Shown: positions 38,765 through 46,576 of the stretch, piece after piece
Numbering within the stretch: position 1 is the first letter of the stretch
Layout: the number at the start of each line of letters is the position of its first letter
NCBI GenBank assembly: GCA_035315345.1
Contig: DATFYA010000174.1
Coordinates: 1 to 57,171, forward strand
Reading direction: 5' to 3'
From: Candidatus Methylomirabilota bacterium
GTDB taxonomy: Bacteria; Methylomirabilota; Methylomirabilia; Rokubacteriales; CSP1-6
DNA length: 57,171 nt
Translations under genes and position numbers: made by a program
The notes under the pieces: model-generated
Seen by the model: the letters and a program-made list of their open reading frames with translations, nothing else
What the model was told of the DNA's origin: nothing
The model's database searches: none

Positions 38765-40810
38765 TCAGCGGGTGTCTGCCGGACCGAGGGCTCCGGAGTG
38801 CACCGCCCGGATCTCCACCATAGCGCCGTCGGCCAGGGCGAGCATCGCGAGCGCGCCGGCGGCGATCTCGCCGCGGGCGCCGTTGCCGGGCAGCAGCGCG
38901 GCCACCCATGCGCGCAGCGGCGCGCCGCGCGGGTTGACCAGCTCGACGATCGCCCCCGGCGACACCCCGAGGCGCGCCGCGGTGGCCGTGTCGAGACGCA
39001 CGAGGCGGCCGCGGTCGGCATCGAGATCGCCCACCGGGCTCAGCCGGATCCGCGGGCGAGCTGCTCGGCGGGCCTCGCGCGTCGCGCGGGTGGCCGCCCC
39101 GTCCACCGCGCCGCCGCGCCAGATCACCCCGTACTCCCGCGCGGCGGCCGCCGGCGTCACGTAGCCTTCCGCGAGGTCGGCCGCCACGCGGGCCGGGTCG
39201 CGATCGAGCGGATCGCCGAAGCCGCCGCCGCCGGAGCTTTCCATCAGGACGACGTCGTCGCGCTCCAGCGGGAAACCGCCGACCTTGCCGGGCAGGGGCG
39301 AGGGCTGCATCGGGCGCTCGCCGCGCCGCACCCAGAAGCGATTGGTCGCGCCGGCGGCGCCGCCGCAGACCCCGAACGGCGGCAGCACCGCCTTCTCCGC
39401 GAGCACCGAGAGGCGGCTGCCGTCCACCAGCACCCGCACCTCGCGCGTCAGCCCGAGGCCGCCGCGCCAGCGGCCGGGGCCTCCCGAGTCTTCGCGGAGC
39501 GCGGTGCGCTCGATGCGCACCGGGTAGATCTGCTCGACGGCCTCGATGGGCTGCAGCGTGGTCATGTCGCTCTCGGTCCACGTGCGCACCGAGTTGCTGC
39601 CGTCGCCGCCGTCGAACCCGCCGGTGCCGCCCGCCGGATACTCGTAGAAGATGAAGGTCTCGCCGGTGCGCGGATCCGGGCCGCCGACGTAGCAGTGGTT
39701 GCCGCCGCCCTTGAGGTCGCCGGTCACGCGGCCGTCCAGGGCCTGGGCCAGCGCGCCCATGACCGCGGTCTCCACGCAGTACTTCACCTCGACCATGCCG
39801 CCGCACGGGGCGGGCGGCGCCGCGTTGACGATCGACCGGTAGGGGGTCAGGACGGTGAGCGGCCGGAACGCCCCGGAGTTGACGTCGGTGCCGGGATCGA
39901 GGAACGCCTTGAGGATGGTGAACGCGCCGGTCGGCGCCATCGCGGGGCCGACGTTGGTCGGCGCGGCGGTCTGCGGCGAGGTGCCGGCGAGATCCACCGT
40001 GATGCTCTCGCCCGTCACCGTCACGCGGGCGCGAATGGTCAAGGGCTCGAGCCGGGTGCGCCCGCTCTCGAGGTGCGACTCGTAGGCGTACTCGCCGTCG
40101 GGCAGGGCGGCGATGGCGCGGCGCATGCGCTGCTCGGCGCGGTCCATCAGTTCGGCGACCGCCGCGCGCACCACCGGGGCGCCGTAGCGGGCGGCCAGGG
40201 CCTCGACCCGCTCGGCCGCCTTGCGACAGGTGCCGATCATGGCGTCGAAGTCGCCCTTCCGCTCCCGCGGGCCGCGCATGTTGGCGAAGATGAGGTCGAG
40301 CGCGGCCTGATTCGGCGTCCCGCGGTCCACGATGCGGATGGGCGGGATGCGCACGCCCTCCTGGAAGATCTCGGTCGCGTCGCCGGTGAGGCTGCCCGGG
40401 CTCATGCCGCCCACGTCGCCCCAGTGCGCGCGCACCACCGGGAAGACGAAGAGCCGCCCGTCCGCGAAGAGCGGGTAGAGCATGGCCACGTCGTTGAGGT
40501 GGGTGCCGCCGGTGTAGGGGTCGTTGTGCAGGAAGATGTCGCCGGGATGGAGGTCGTCGCCGAACTTCTCCCGCACCGCCTTCATCGACCAGCCGATCGG
40601 CACGATGTGGAGCGGATGGTCCTGGCCCTTGGACATCGAGACGATCTGCGCGTCGCCGTCCAGCAGCACGCAGGAGAAGTCCTCGCCCTCGTAGAGGATC
40701 GACGAGTACGCGGTGCGCACCAGCGTCACGCGCATCTCGCGCACGATCGACGAGAACGTCTCGCGCAGCACCTCCAGCGTGATCGGATCCACCGCCCCCG
40801 CCAGACTCAT
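38765..40810 (-). CDS. hyuB: Hydantoinase/oxoprolinase family protein, HyuB subunit
   Basis: A 681-residue HyuB-type subunit that, with HyuA, would carry out ATP-dependent hydrolysis of a cyclic amide such as hydantoin or 5-oxoproline, or ATP-dependent carboxylation as in acetone carboxylase relatives. Family blocks are SIVREMRVTLVRTAYSSILY, HPGDIFLHNDPYTGGTHLND and GGNHCYVGGPDPRTGETFIF. It is about 100 residues longer than usual. The tail from about 600 (GRLVRLDTATAARLGVSPGA, IVELVNPRGAPLRAWVAALL, DGAMVEIRAVHSG) looks like an added beta-barrel domain. ATG 40810 overlaps the hyuA stop as ATGA. Confidence 0.92.
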   Translation of the reverse strand: MSLAGAVDPITLEVLRETFSSIVREMRVTLVRTAYSSILYEGEDFSCVLLDGDAQIVSMSKGQDHPLHIVPIGWSMKAVREKFGDDLHPGDIFLHNDPYTGGTHLNDVAMLYPLFADGRLFVFPVVRAHWGDVGGMSPGSLTGDATEIFQEGVRIPPIRIVDRGTPNQAALDLIFANMRGPRERKGDFDAMIGTCRKAAERVEALAARYGAPVVRAAVAELMDRAEQRMRRAIAALPDGEYAYESHLESGRTRLEPLTIRARVTVTGESITVDLAGTSPQTAAPTNVGPAMAPTGAFTILKAFLDPGTDVNSGAFRPLTVLTPYRSIVNAAPPAPCGGMVEVKYCVETAVMGALAQALDGRVTGDLKGGGNHCYVGGPDPRTGETFIFYEYPAGGTGGFDGGDGSNSVRTWTESDMTTLQPIEAVEQIYPVRIERTALREDSGGPGRWRGGLGLTREVRVLVDGSRLSVLAEKAVLPPFGVCGGAAGATNRFWVRRGERPMQPSPLPGKVGGFPLERDDVVLMESSGGGGFGDPLDRDPARVAADLAEGYVTPAAAAREYGVIWRGGAVDGAATRATREARRAARPRIRLSPVGDLDADRGRLVRLDTATAARLGVSPGAIVELVNPRGAPLRAWVAALLPGNGARGEIAAGALAMLALADGAMVEIRAVHSGALGPADTR

Positions 40811-42891
40811 CTCGCCGTTCTACCTCCCTCTCCCCCCGGGGGAGAGGGCAGGGTGAGGAACATCAAGTTCCCGTGCCCATCCACCACGCCCCGCCAGCCC
40901 GGCGGCACCACCGTCGTCGCCCCGAACTCCTCGACGATCGCCGGCCCCATCACGGCGGCGTCCCCGGGCAGCCGGTCGCGCTCCCACACCGGGCAGTCGT
41001 GGGGGCGCCCGTGGAACCACACCGGCCGCCGCTCGATGCGCGCGGCGTCGAGCCCGGAGCCCGAGGCCGCGCGACGCTCCGGCGCCGGCTTGGGCACGAG
41101 CCCGTAGGCGGTGAGCCGCGCGTTGACCAGCTCGATGGCGGCCGCCTCATTCGCGTGCCCGTAGGTCTCCCGGTGCTGGCGGTGAAAGCGCGCCTCGATC
41201 TCGTCGACCGGCGCGAGTGCGCCGTCGGCCGGTGTCTCGCCGAGCGCCAGCGTGAGCTCGAAGGCCTGTCCCCGGTAGCGCAGGTCGAGCGACCGCAGGA
41301 GGCGCTGCTGCTCGGGCGCGAAGCCCTCGCGCTCCAGCTGCTGCCGGGCCGCCGTCTCCATCTCGGCGAAGGCGGCGGTCAGGGCGGGCAGCCGCTCGCC
41401 CAGGAGACCGACGCGGGTCCGGACGTCGTCGTGCTTGATGTCGGCGGCGAGCAGGCCGAGGGCCGAGAAGTTGCCGGGGTGCCGCGGGACCAGGACGCGC
41501 GGGATGCCGATCTCCTCGGCCATGGCCAGCGCGTGCATGGGCCCGGCGCCGCCGAAGGCGATCAGGGTGAAGTCGCGCGGATCGTGGCCGCGCTGGATCG
41601 AGATCTCGCGGATCGCCGAGGTCATCCGCGCGACCGCGATGGTCACGATGCCCTCGGCGAGGGCCTCGACCCCGAGCGGGCGCTGCAGGCGCGCGGCCAG
41701 CGCGGCCACCGACGCGCGCGCCCGCTCCGCGTCGATCACGATGCTGCCGCCCAGTCGCCGCGTCGGGCCGATGCGGCCCAGCACCACGTTGGCGTCGGTG
41801 ACGGTGGGCTCGGTGCCGCCCAGACCGTAGGCGGCGGGGCCGGGCGCGGCGCCGGCGCTGCGTGGCCCGACCGCGAGGCTGCCGTCGACCTCGAGCCAGG
41901 CGATGGAGCCGCCGCCGGCGCCGACGGTGTGCATGTCGATCTGCGAGACCTTCACCGGGAAGGCGCCCACCATCGCGTCGGCGGTGGTCAGCGGCTGCAG
42001 GTCGCGGACCAGGCACACGTCGGTAGAAGTCCCGCCCATGTCGTAGGTGATGAAGTCGCGGATGCCGGCCGCCGCTCCCACGAAGCAGGCCTGGCTCACC
42101 CCGCCCGCCGGACCCGAGAAGATGGTCTTGATGGGCAGGCGGCGCGCGGTGTCGGTCGTCATCATGCCGCCGCTCGAGGCGACGGTCAGCACGCCGTGCA
42201 CGTAGCCGGTGGCGAGCAAGCGCTCCTCCAGCGACGTGAGATAGCCCTCCATCAGCGGCTGCAGGTAGGCGTTGAGCACGGTGGTGGAGAAGCGCTCGAA
42301 CTCGCGGTACTCGGCGACCACGTCGGCCGAGCAGGAGACGGGGAGGCCGGGGGCGCGGCCCTTCACCGCGTCGGCCACCGCGTGCTCGTGCGCGGGATTG
42401 AGATAGGCGTGGAGCAGGCACACCGCGATGGCCTCGGCGGGGGCGGCGACCGCGGCGTTCAGCGCGCGCTCGATGGAGCCGCGGTCGAGCGGGACGAGCA
42501 CCGCGCCGTCGGGGCCCAGGCGCTCGATCACCTCGAACCGGTCTCGGCGCTCGACCACCGGCTTCGGCCGCACGAAGGTGGGAATGAAGAGGGCCGGGAT
42601 GTTGCGCTTGGTGCGCCCGATCTCGATCAGGTCGCGGAACCCCGCGGTGGTGAGCAGGGCGACGCGCGCGCCGCGGCGCTCGAGCACCGCGTTGGTGCCC
42701 ACGGTGGTGCCGTGCACGAGGCGGCGCACGTCCGCGCTGGCGATGCGGAGCGCCTGCAGGCCCTCGAGCACCGCGGCCGCCTCGTTGCGGGGCCGCGACG
42801 GCACCTTGGTCACCACCGCGCGCCCGGTGGCCTCGTCCACCGCGGTGAGGTCGGTGAAGGTGCCGCCCACGTCGATGCCCACGATGTACAC
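40807..42891 (-). CDS. hyuA: Hydantoinase/oxoprolinase family protein, HyuA subunit
   Basis: A 694-residue actin-fold ATPase subunit. The phosphate-binding loops are VGIDVGGTFTDLTAVDEATG at the start and ITYDMGGTSTDVCLV in the middle, and HTVGAGGGSIAWLEVDG and RGHDPRDFTLIAFGGAGPMH are standard. The last 16 residues (LTLPSPPGGEGGRTAR) are encoded by the palindromic repeat at 40826-40860, so the normal ending has been replaced or extended by repeat DNA. It starts 3 bases after the phosphotransferase stop. The substrate cannot be deduced. Confidence 0.92.
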   Translation of the reverse strand: MYIVGIDVGGTFTDLTAVDEATGRAVVTKVPSRPRNEAAAVLEGLQALRIASADVRRLVHGTTVGTNAVLERRGARVALLTTAGFRDLIEIGRTKRNIPALFIPTFVRPKPVVERRDRFEVIERLGPDGAVLVPLDRGSIERALNAAVAAPAEAIAVCLLHAYLNPAHEHAVADAVKGRAPGLPVSCSADVVAEYREFERFSTTVLNAYLQPLMEGYLTSLEERLLATGYVHGVLTVASSGGMMTTDTARRLPIKTIFSGPAGGVSQACFVGAAAGIRDFITYDMGGTSTDVCLVRDLQPLTTADAMVGAFPVKVSQIDMHTVGAGGGSIAWLEVDGSLAVGPRSAGAAPGPAAYGLGGTEPTVTDANVVLGRIGPTRRLGGSIVIDAERARASVAALAARLQRPLGVEALAEGIVTIAVARMTSAIREISIQRGHDPRDFTLIAFGGAGPMHALAMAEEIGIPRVLVPRHPGNFSALGLLAADIKHDDVRTRVGLLGERLPALTAAFAEMETAARQQLEREGFAPEQQRLLRSLDLRYRGQAFELTLALGETPADGALAPVDEIEARFHRQHRETYGHANEAAAIELVNARLTAYGLVPKPAPERRAASGSGLDAARIERRPVWFHGRPHDCPVWERDRLPGDAAVMGPAIVEEFGATTVVPPGWRGVVDGHGNLMFLTLPSPPGGEGGRTAR
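40826..40860. repeat. Dispersed GC-rich palindromic repeat, copy 3, inside hyuA
   Basis: CCCTCTCCCCCC-GGGGGAGAGGG is a near-perfect palindrome, followed by CAGGGTGAGG as in copies at 6069-6130 and 31541-31612. It lies wholly within the 3' end of hyuA, upstream of the hyuA/hyuB overlap, and contributes coding sequence. Confidence 0.75.
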
Positions 42892-42894
42892 GGC

Positions 42895-43962
42895 TCAGAG
42901 TCCCGCCGCGTCGAGCACGACGCGCGCCGCCGCCACCAGCGAGGGCGCGCGGTCGGCGATGTGGGCCATGCGCGGATCGGTGGATTCGCCCCGCACCCAG
43001 CGCCGGTGCAGCTGCACGACCACTACCACCGTCTTCCAGAGCGCGAAGGCCTCCCACCAGCGCGCGGCGGCCGGATCCGCGCCGGTGCGGGCCGCGTAGC
43101 GGTCGGTGATCTCGGCGCGGGTCGGCAGGCCGATGCGGGCCAGCCCCGGCCGGGTGCCGCGCTGGGTGGCCGCCGTGTCGCTCGGGTCGGGCCAGTAGTT
43201 GAGCAGGGTGCCGAGGTCCACCAGCGGGTCGCCGAGGGTCGTCATGTCCCAGTCGAAGATGGAGGTCACGCGGTCGGGGTTCTCCGCGGCGAACTGACAG
43301 TTGTCGAGCTTGAGATCGTTGTGGACGATCGACACGCGGCGGGGCAACGGCTTGCCGCGGGCCAGCCGCTCGTGGATGCGCTCCATGTCCTCGCCCGCGT
43401 CCTCGGGCCGCGCGAGCGCCCAGCGCTTCGCCCAGCCGTCGAGTTGCCGGTCCACGAAGCCGTCGGGGCGGCCCAGGTCGGCGAGGCCGCAGGCGGCGGG
43501 GTCGACCGCGTGCAGGTCAACCATGGCGTCCACCAGCGCGAAGCCGACGCGGCGGCCGACGTCGCGGTGACCGCGCAGCGGCGACGGCACCGTGTCGCGG
43601 ATCACCTGGCCGCGCCGCCGCTCCATGACGAGGAAATCGGCGCCCAGCACCGCGGGATCGTCCCCGAAGAGATAGGCGCGCGGGGCCCGGTCGAAGTGCC
43701 GCCAGAGCCGCGAGAGCACCTTGAACTCGCGCTTCATGTCGTGGGCGCCCGGGGCGATCTGGCCGAACGGCGGGCGGCGCAGCACCAGCTCGTGATCGCC
43801 GATCCGCAGCAGGTAGGTGAGGTTGGCGCTGCCGTTCGGGAACTGCAGCACCTCGATGGGACCGCGCGCCTCGGGCAGCGCCCCGGCCAGTCGCGGCCGC
43901 AGCCAGGACTCGAGCGCGCCCCAGTCGAGCGCCTCGCCGGCGCGGACCGGGGCGATCTCCAC
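42895..43962 (-). CDS. Phosphotransferase family protein (APH-like, acyl-CoA-dehydrogenase-associated type)
   Basis: A 355-residue kinase-fold protein. It has the glycine-rich-loop region VLQFPNGSANLTYLLRIGDH, an ATP-lysine-like VLRRPPFG, the Brenner motif SIVHNDLKLDNCQF (catalytic Asp and Asn) and the metal motif FDWDMTTLGDPLVDLG. The best match in memory is the APH branch linked to acyl-CoA dehydrogenases (ACAD10/FadE36-like), thought to phosphorylate hydroxy acids. GTG 43962 is used; a CTG at 44037 with GGAGG upstream would overlap the SDR stop as CTGA and add 25 low-complexity residues. It precedes hyuA by 3 bases. Confidence 0.87.
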   Translation of the reverse strand: MEIAPVRAGEALDWGALESWLRPRLAGALPEARGPIEVLQFPNGSANLTYLLRIGDHELVLRRPPFGQIAPGAHDMKREFKVLSRLWRHFDRAPRAYLFGDDPAVLGADFLVMERRRGQVIRDTVPSPLRGHRDVGRRVGFALVDAMVDLHAVDPAACGLADLGRPDGFVDRQLDGWAKRWALARPEDAGEDMERIHERLARGKPLPRRVSIVHNDLKLDNCQFAAENPDRVTSIFDWDMTTLGDPLVDLGTLLNYWPDPSDTAATQRGTRPGLARIGLPTRAEITDRYAARTGADPAAARWWEAFALWKTVVVVVQLHRRWVRGESTDPRMAHIADRAPSLVAAARVVLDAAGL

Positions 43963-44033
43963 CGGATCGTCCGATGCGCGGGCGTCGGGAGCGGGCGCGC
44001 CGGCCCCGACGGCCGCGCGCGAGGAGCGGCCGG

Positions 44034-44792
44034 TCAGGCCGCGCCTCCGTGCACGCCGAGCACGGCGCCGGTGGTGAAGCTGGACGCGCTCGAGGCGAAG
44101 TAGAGCGCGGCGCCCACGATCTCGTCCGGATCGCCCCCACGGCCGAGCGGCATCGTCTGCTTCGCCCGCAGCCGGAAGGCCTCGAGGTCCCACGCCTTGG
44201 AGATGTCGGTGAGGAACGGTCCCGGCATGATGCAGTTCACCCGCACGGCGGGGCCGAAGGCGCGCGCGAAGCCTTCGGTCATGGCGTTCACCGCCGCCTT
44301 CGCCGCCGCGTACGGGATGACGCCGGCGGTGGGCCGCACCGCCGCGGTGCTGGAGACCATGATGATCGAGCCGCCCGCGCCCGCGGCCATGCGCGCGCCG
44401 ACCAGCGCGGTGAGGCGGAACGGCCCCTTGAGGTTGACGTCGATGACCTTGTCCCAGAGATCCTCGCTCACGTGCTCGACGCGATCGTAGATCGGCGACA
44501 TCCCCGCGTTGTTGACGAGCACGTCCACGCGGCCGAACTCGGCGTAGGCGGCCTCGGCGAGGGCCTCCACCTGGCCCCAGTGCCCGACGTGGCAGGCCAC
44601 CGGGAGGGCGCGACGGCCGGTGGCCGCCTGTACCTCCTTCGCGGTGGCCTCGCACGAGGCGAGCTTGCGGCTGGCGATCACCACGTCGGCGCCGGCCTCG
44701 GCGAAGGCCAGCACCATGGCGCGGCCGAGCCCGCGGCTTCCTCCGGTGACCAGCGCGACCTTGCCGCCCAGGTCGAAGAGGCGGCTCAGCAT
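44034..44792 (-). CDS. SDR family NAD(P)-dependent oxidoreductase
   Basis: A 252-residue short-chain dehydrogenase. The cofactor motif is VALVTGGSRGLGRAM, followed by LVNNAGMSPIYD, and the catalytic Ser-Tyr-Lys in MVSSTAAVRPTAGVIPYAAA with the lysine next. RVNCIMPGPFLTDI and GAVLGVHGG close the fold. ATG 44792 overlaps the dehalogenase stop by 7 bases. It fits oxidation or reduction of a hydroxyl intermediate in the HAD-SDR-kinase-HyuAB unit. Substrate specificity is unknown. Confidence 0.92.
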   Translation of the reverse strand: MLSRLFDLGGKVALVTGGSRGLGRAMVLAFAEAGADVVIASRKLASCEATAKEVQAATGRRALPVACHVGHWGQVEALAEAAYAEFGRVDVLVNNAGMSPIYDRVEHVSEDLWDKVIDVNLKGPFRLTALVGARMAAGAGGSIIMVSSTAAVRPTAGVIPYAAAKAAVNAMTEGFARAFGPAVRVNCIMPGPFLTDISKAWDLEAFRLRAKQTMPLGRGGDPDEIVGAALYFASSASSFTTGAVLGVHGGAA

Positions 44793-45502
44793 CCGAGCCG
44801 CTCGGCCAGCTCCACGAAGTCGCCCGCGACGATGTCGAACGGCTGCGCGGGCTCGGGCTCGGAGGCGCCGCGGCCGGGCCCGAACTCGAGCGGGCGCGGC
44901 ACGTAGGCGGTGCGGAGGCCGCAGCGGGCGGCCGCGGCGAGATCGTTGGGATGCGCGGCGACCATGAGGCACTGCTCCGGGGCCAGGCCCAGGGCCTCGG
45001 CGCTGCGCAGATACGCTTCGGGCATCGGCTTGTAGGCGCGCGCCACCTCGGCGCCGAGGATCGTGTCCCACGGCAGACCGGCGCGCTTGGCCATGTTCAC
45101 CATCAGCGCGATGTTGCCGTTGGAGAGCGTGGCCAGCACGTAGTGGCGCTTCAACCGGGTGAGCCCGGCCACCGCGTCCGGCCACGGGTCGAGCCGATGC
45201 CACGCGTGGTTGAACTGGTCGACCTCGGCGGGCGAGACGTCCGTGATCTTGAACTCGGCGAGGAGGCGGACCAGGCTCTCGCGGTGGAGATCGTCGAGCT
45301 TCACCCACGGTCGGCGGCCGCTGCGCACCTCTTCCATGGCGGGCTGGTAGAGGCCGCGCCAGGCGTCGGCGAACTTCGCCCAGTCCACGTCCAGGCCGCG
45401 CGCCGTTCCGAAGGCCTCGCCCTCGCGGGTGATGCTGCTCCGCCAGTCCACGACCGTGCCGAACACGTCGAAGGTCAGCGCGCCGACCGAGGCGGGATCC
45501 AT
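44786..45502 (-). CDS. HAD family hydrolase, haloacid dehalogenase type II-like
   Basis: A 238-residue HAD hydrolase. The nucleophile Asp12 is in LTFDVFGTVVDWRSSI, motif II is LATLSNGN, the lysine lies in ARAYKPMPEAYLRSAEALGL, and motif IV is VAAHPNDLAAAARCG. This pattern (VFGTVVDWR and AHPNDL) fits L-2-haloacid dehalogenases rather than phosphatases. ATG 45502 has GGAGG 8 bases upstream, better than the longer frame to 45598. It is the first gene of the five-gene minus-strand unit ending with hyuB. Confidence 0.9.
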   Translation of the reverse strand: MDPASVGALTFDVFGTVVDWRSSITREGEAFGTARGLDVDWAKFADAWRGLYQPAMEEVRSGRRPWVKLDDLHRESLVRLLAEFKITDVSPAEVDQFNHAWHRLDPWPDAVAGLTRLKRHYVLATLSNGNIALMVNMAKRAGLPWDTILGAEVARAYKPMPEAYLRSAEALGLAPEQCLMVAAHPNDLAAAARCGLRTAYVPRPLEFGPGRGASEPEPAQPFDIVAGDFVELAERLGC

Positions 45503-45618
45503 GGCAGGTTCCTCCGTCGCGCATGCTACGACGGCCGGGACGGGCAAGGCAAGCCGCGGGCCCCGCCGCCGGCGTGATATGGTCGCGGCGCGGCTCAACT
45601 CAACCGACGGAGGCGACG

Positions 45619-45936
45619 ATGCTCGCGATCTGGGTGAAGGTGCGGATCAAGCCGGCGATGCGGGAGAAGTTCCTCAAGGCCATCGAGCACGACGCGCTGG
45701 GCTCGGAGCGGGACGAGCCGGGCTGCCTGCGGTTCAACGTGCTGCAGGACGAGAAGGACGAGAACACCTACTACTTCTACGAGGTCTACAAGGACCAGGC
45801 CGCGCTGGAGGCTCACCGCAACACCCCCCACTACGCGGTCTGGCGCGGAGTCGCCGACGTGCTCGAAGGCCCCACCGAGCCCACCCGCTGCAAGCCGCTG
45901 TTCCCGTCCGCCCGCACCTACTGGGGGAAGGCGTAG
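45619..45936 (+). CDS. Antibiotic biosynthesis monooxygenase (ABM)-fold protein
   Basis: A 105-residue dimeric alpha-beta barrel protein. The family pattern is MLAIWVKVRIKPAMREKFLK, then SERDEPGCLRFNVLQDEKDE and NTYYFYEVYKDQAALEAHRN with the conserved terminal TPHYAVW. Relatives include quinone monooxygenases, Lsr G-like isomerases and haem-degrading enzymes. ATG 45619 is preceded by GGAGG. It is divergent from the dehalogenase operon and convergent with the cupin gene. Function beyond the fold is open. Confidence 0.88.
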   Translation: MLAIWVKVRIKPAMREKFLKAIEHDALGSERDEPGCLRFNVLQDEKDENTYYFYEVYKDQAALEAHRNTPHYAVWRGVADVLEGPTEPTRCKPLFPSARTYWGKA

Positions 45937-45969
45937 CGCCGGCGACGGTCGGCAGGCCGCGTGAGGCGG

Positions 45970-46530
45970 CTAGCGCTGGCCGATCGCGCGGTTCGCGACT
46001 TCGACGGTCTTTTTCTCGACGTCGAAGCGGTTCGTCTCCTGGGTCTCGACGTCGCCGCCGGTGACGCGGATGAAGAAGGTGTCGTCGCCGAACTCGATGG
46101 AGTGGATGTCGCCGACCGCGAAGGCGGCGGCATGCCCGGGCTCGTTCAGGAACTCGCGCTGCACCGTGAGATCCGCGTAGCCGGCCCGGCTGCCGTCGTC
46201 GAGGCGGCGCCAGCGGCGCATGCGGGTGGCATTGCGGTAGTTGCCGTAGACGACCCAGCACGGGCCGTGATCGTGCACCGAGGACTTGCCCGCCTTCGGA
46301 CGGCCGTGCACGAGCACGTGCACGTCGGTGTCGGGATCGTGGCCGATCGTGGTGCGCTCGGTGTAGGGGACCGGGTCGCCCAGGTGCTTGGTGAGCAGCT
46401 CCGGATTGTGCAGGAGCTTCTCGAGGTGGTCGCGGATCTCGGCCAGGCCGGCCGGAATGCCCTTGCTCTTGATGGTGGCCCGGGTGTCGGCGAGGAACTG
46501 GTCGAGGGAGTACGTCGTCTCACTGGCCAT
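45970..46530 (-). CDS. Cupin, cysteine-dioxygenase-like
   Basis: A 186-residue single-domain cupin with the iron-binding pattern of cysteine dioxygenases and relatives: SSVHDHGPCWVVYGNYRNAT supplies His86 and His88, and FAVGDIHSIEFGDDTFF supplies His143. An arginine-rich strand MRRWRRLDD follows. Such enzymes oxidise thiols such as cysteine or 3-mercaptopropionate, but non-oxygenase members exist. ATG 46530 has AAAGGAGG upstream. The 46-base gap to the divergent MFS gene holds a perfect 12-base palindrome, suggesting joint control. Confidence 0.85.
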   Translation of the reverse strand: MASETTYSLDQFLADTRATIKSKGIPAGLAEIRDHLEKLLHNPELLTKHLGDPVPYTERTTIGHDPDTDVHVLVHGRPKAGKSSVHDHGPCWVVYGNYRNATRMRRWRRLDDGSRAGYADLTVQREFLNEPGHAAAFAVGDIHSIEFGDDTFFIRVTGGDVETQETNRFDVEKKTVEVANRAIGQR

Positions 46531-46557
46531 GGTGAGCCTCCTTTGGCGTTCGGTGGG

Positions 46558-46569
46558 TAGTGTACACTA
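46558..46569. promoter_or_regulatory. Palindromic operator candidate TAGTGTACACTA
   Basis: TAGTGTACACTA is a perfect 12-base palindrome in the 46 bases between divergent starts at 46530 (cupin) and 46577 (MFS). It contains TACACT, readable as a -10 box on both strands. Its size suits a dimeric helix-turn-helix repressor that would block both genes. Confidence 0.5.
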
Positions 46570-46576
46570 GCATCCC

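Noticed and set aside
40873-44103. A 1076-codon open frame on the plus strand opposite hyuA and the phosphotransferase
   Set aside because: It has arginine-, histidine- and glycine-rich composition without domains, and is the mirror of real genes in GC-rich DNA.
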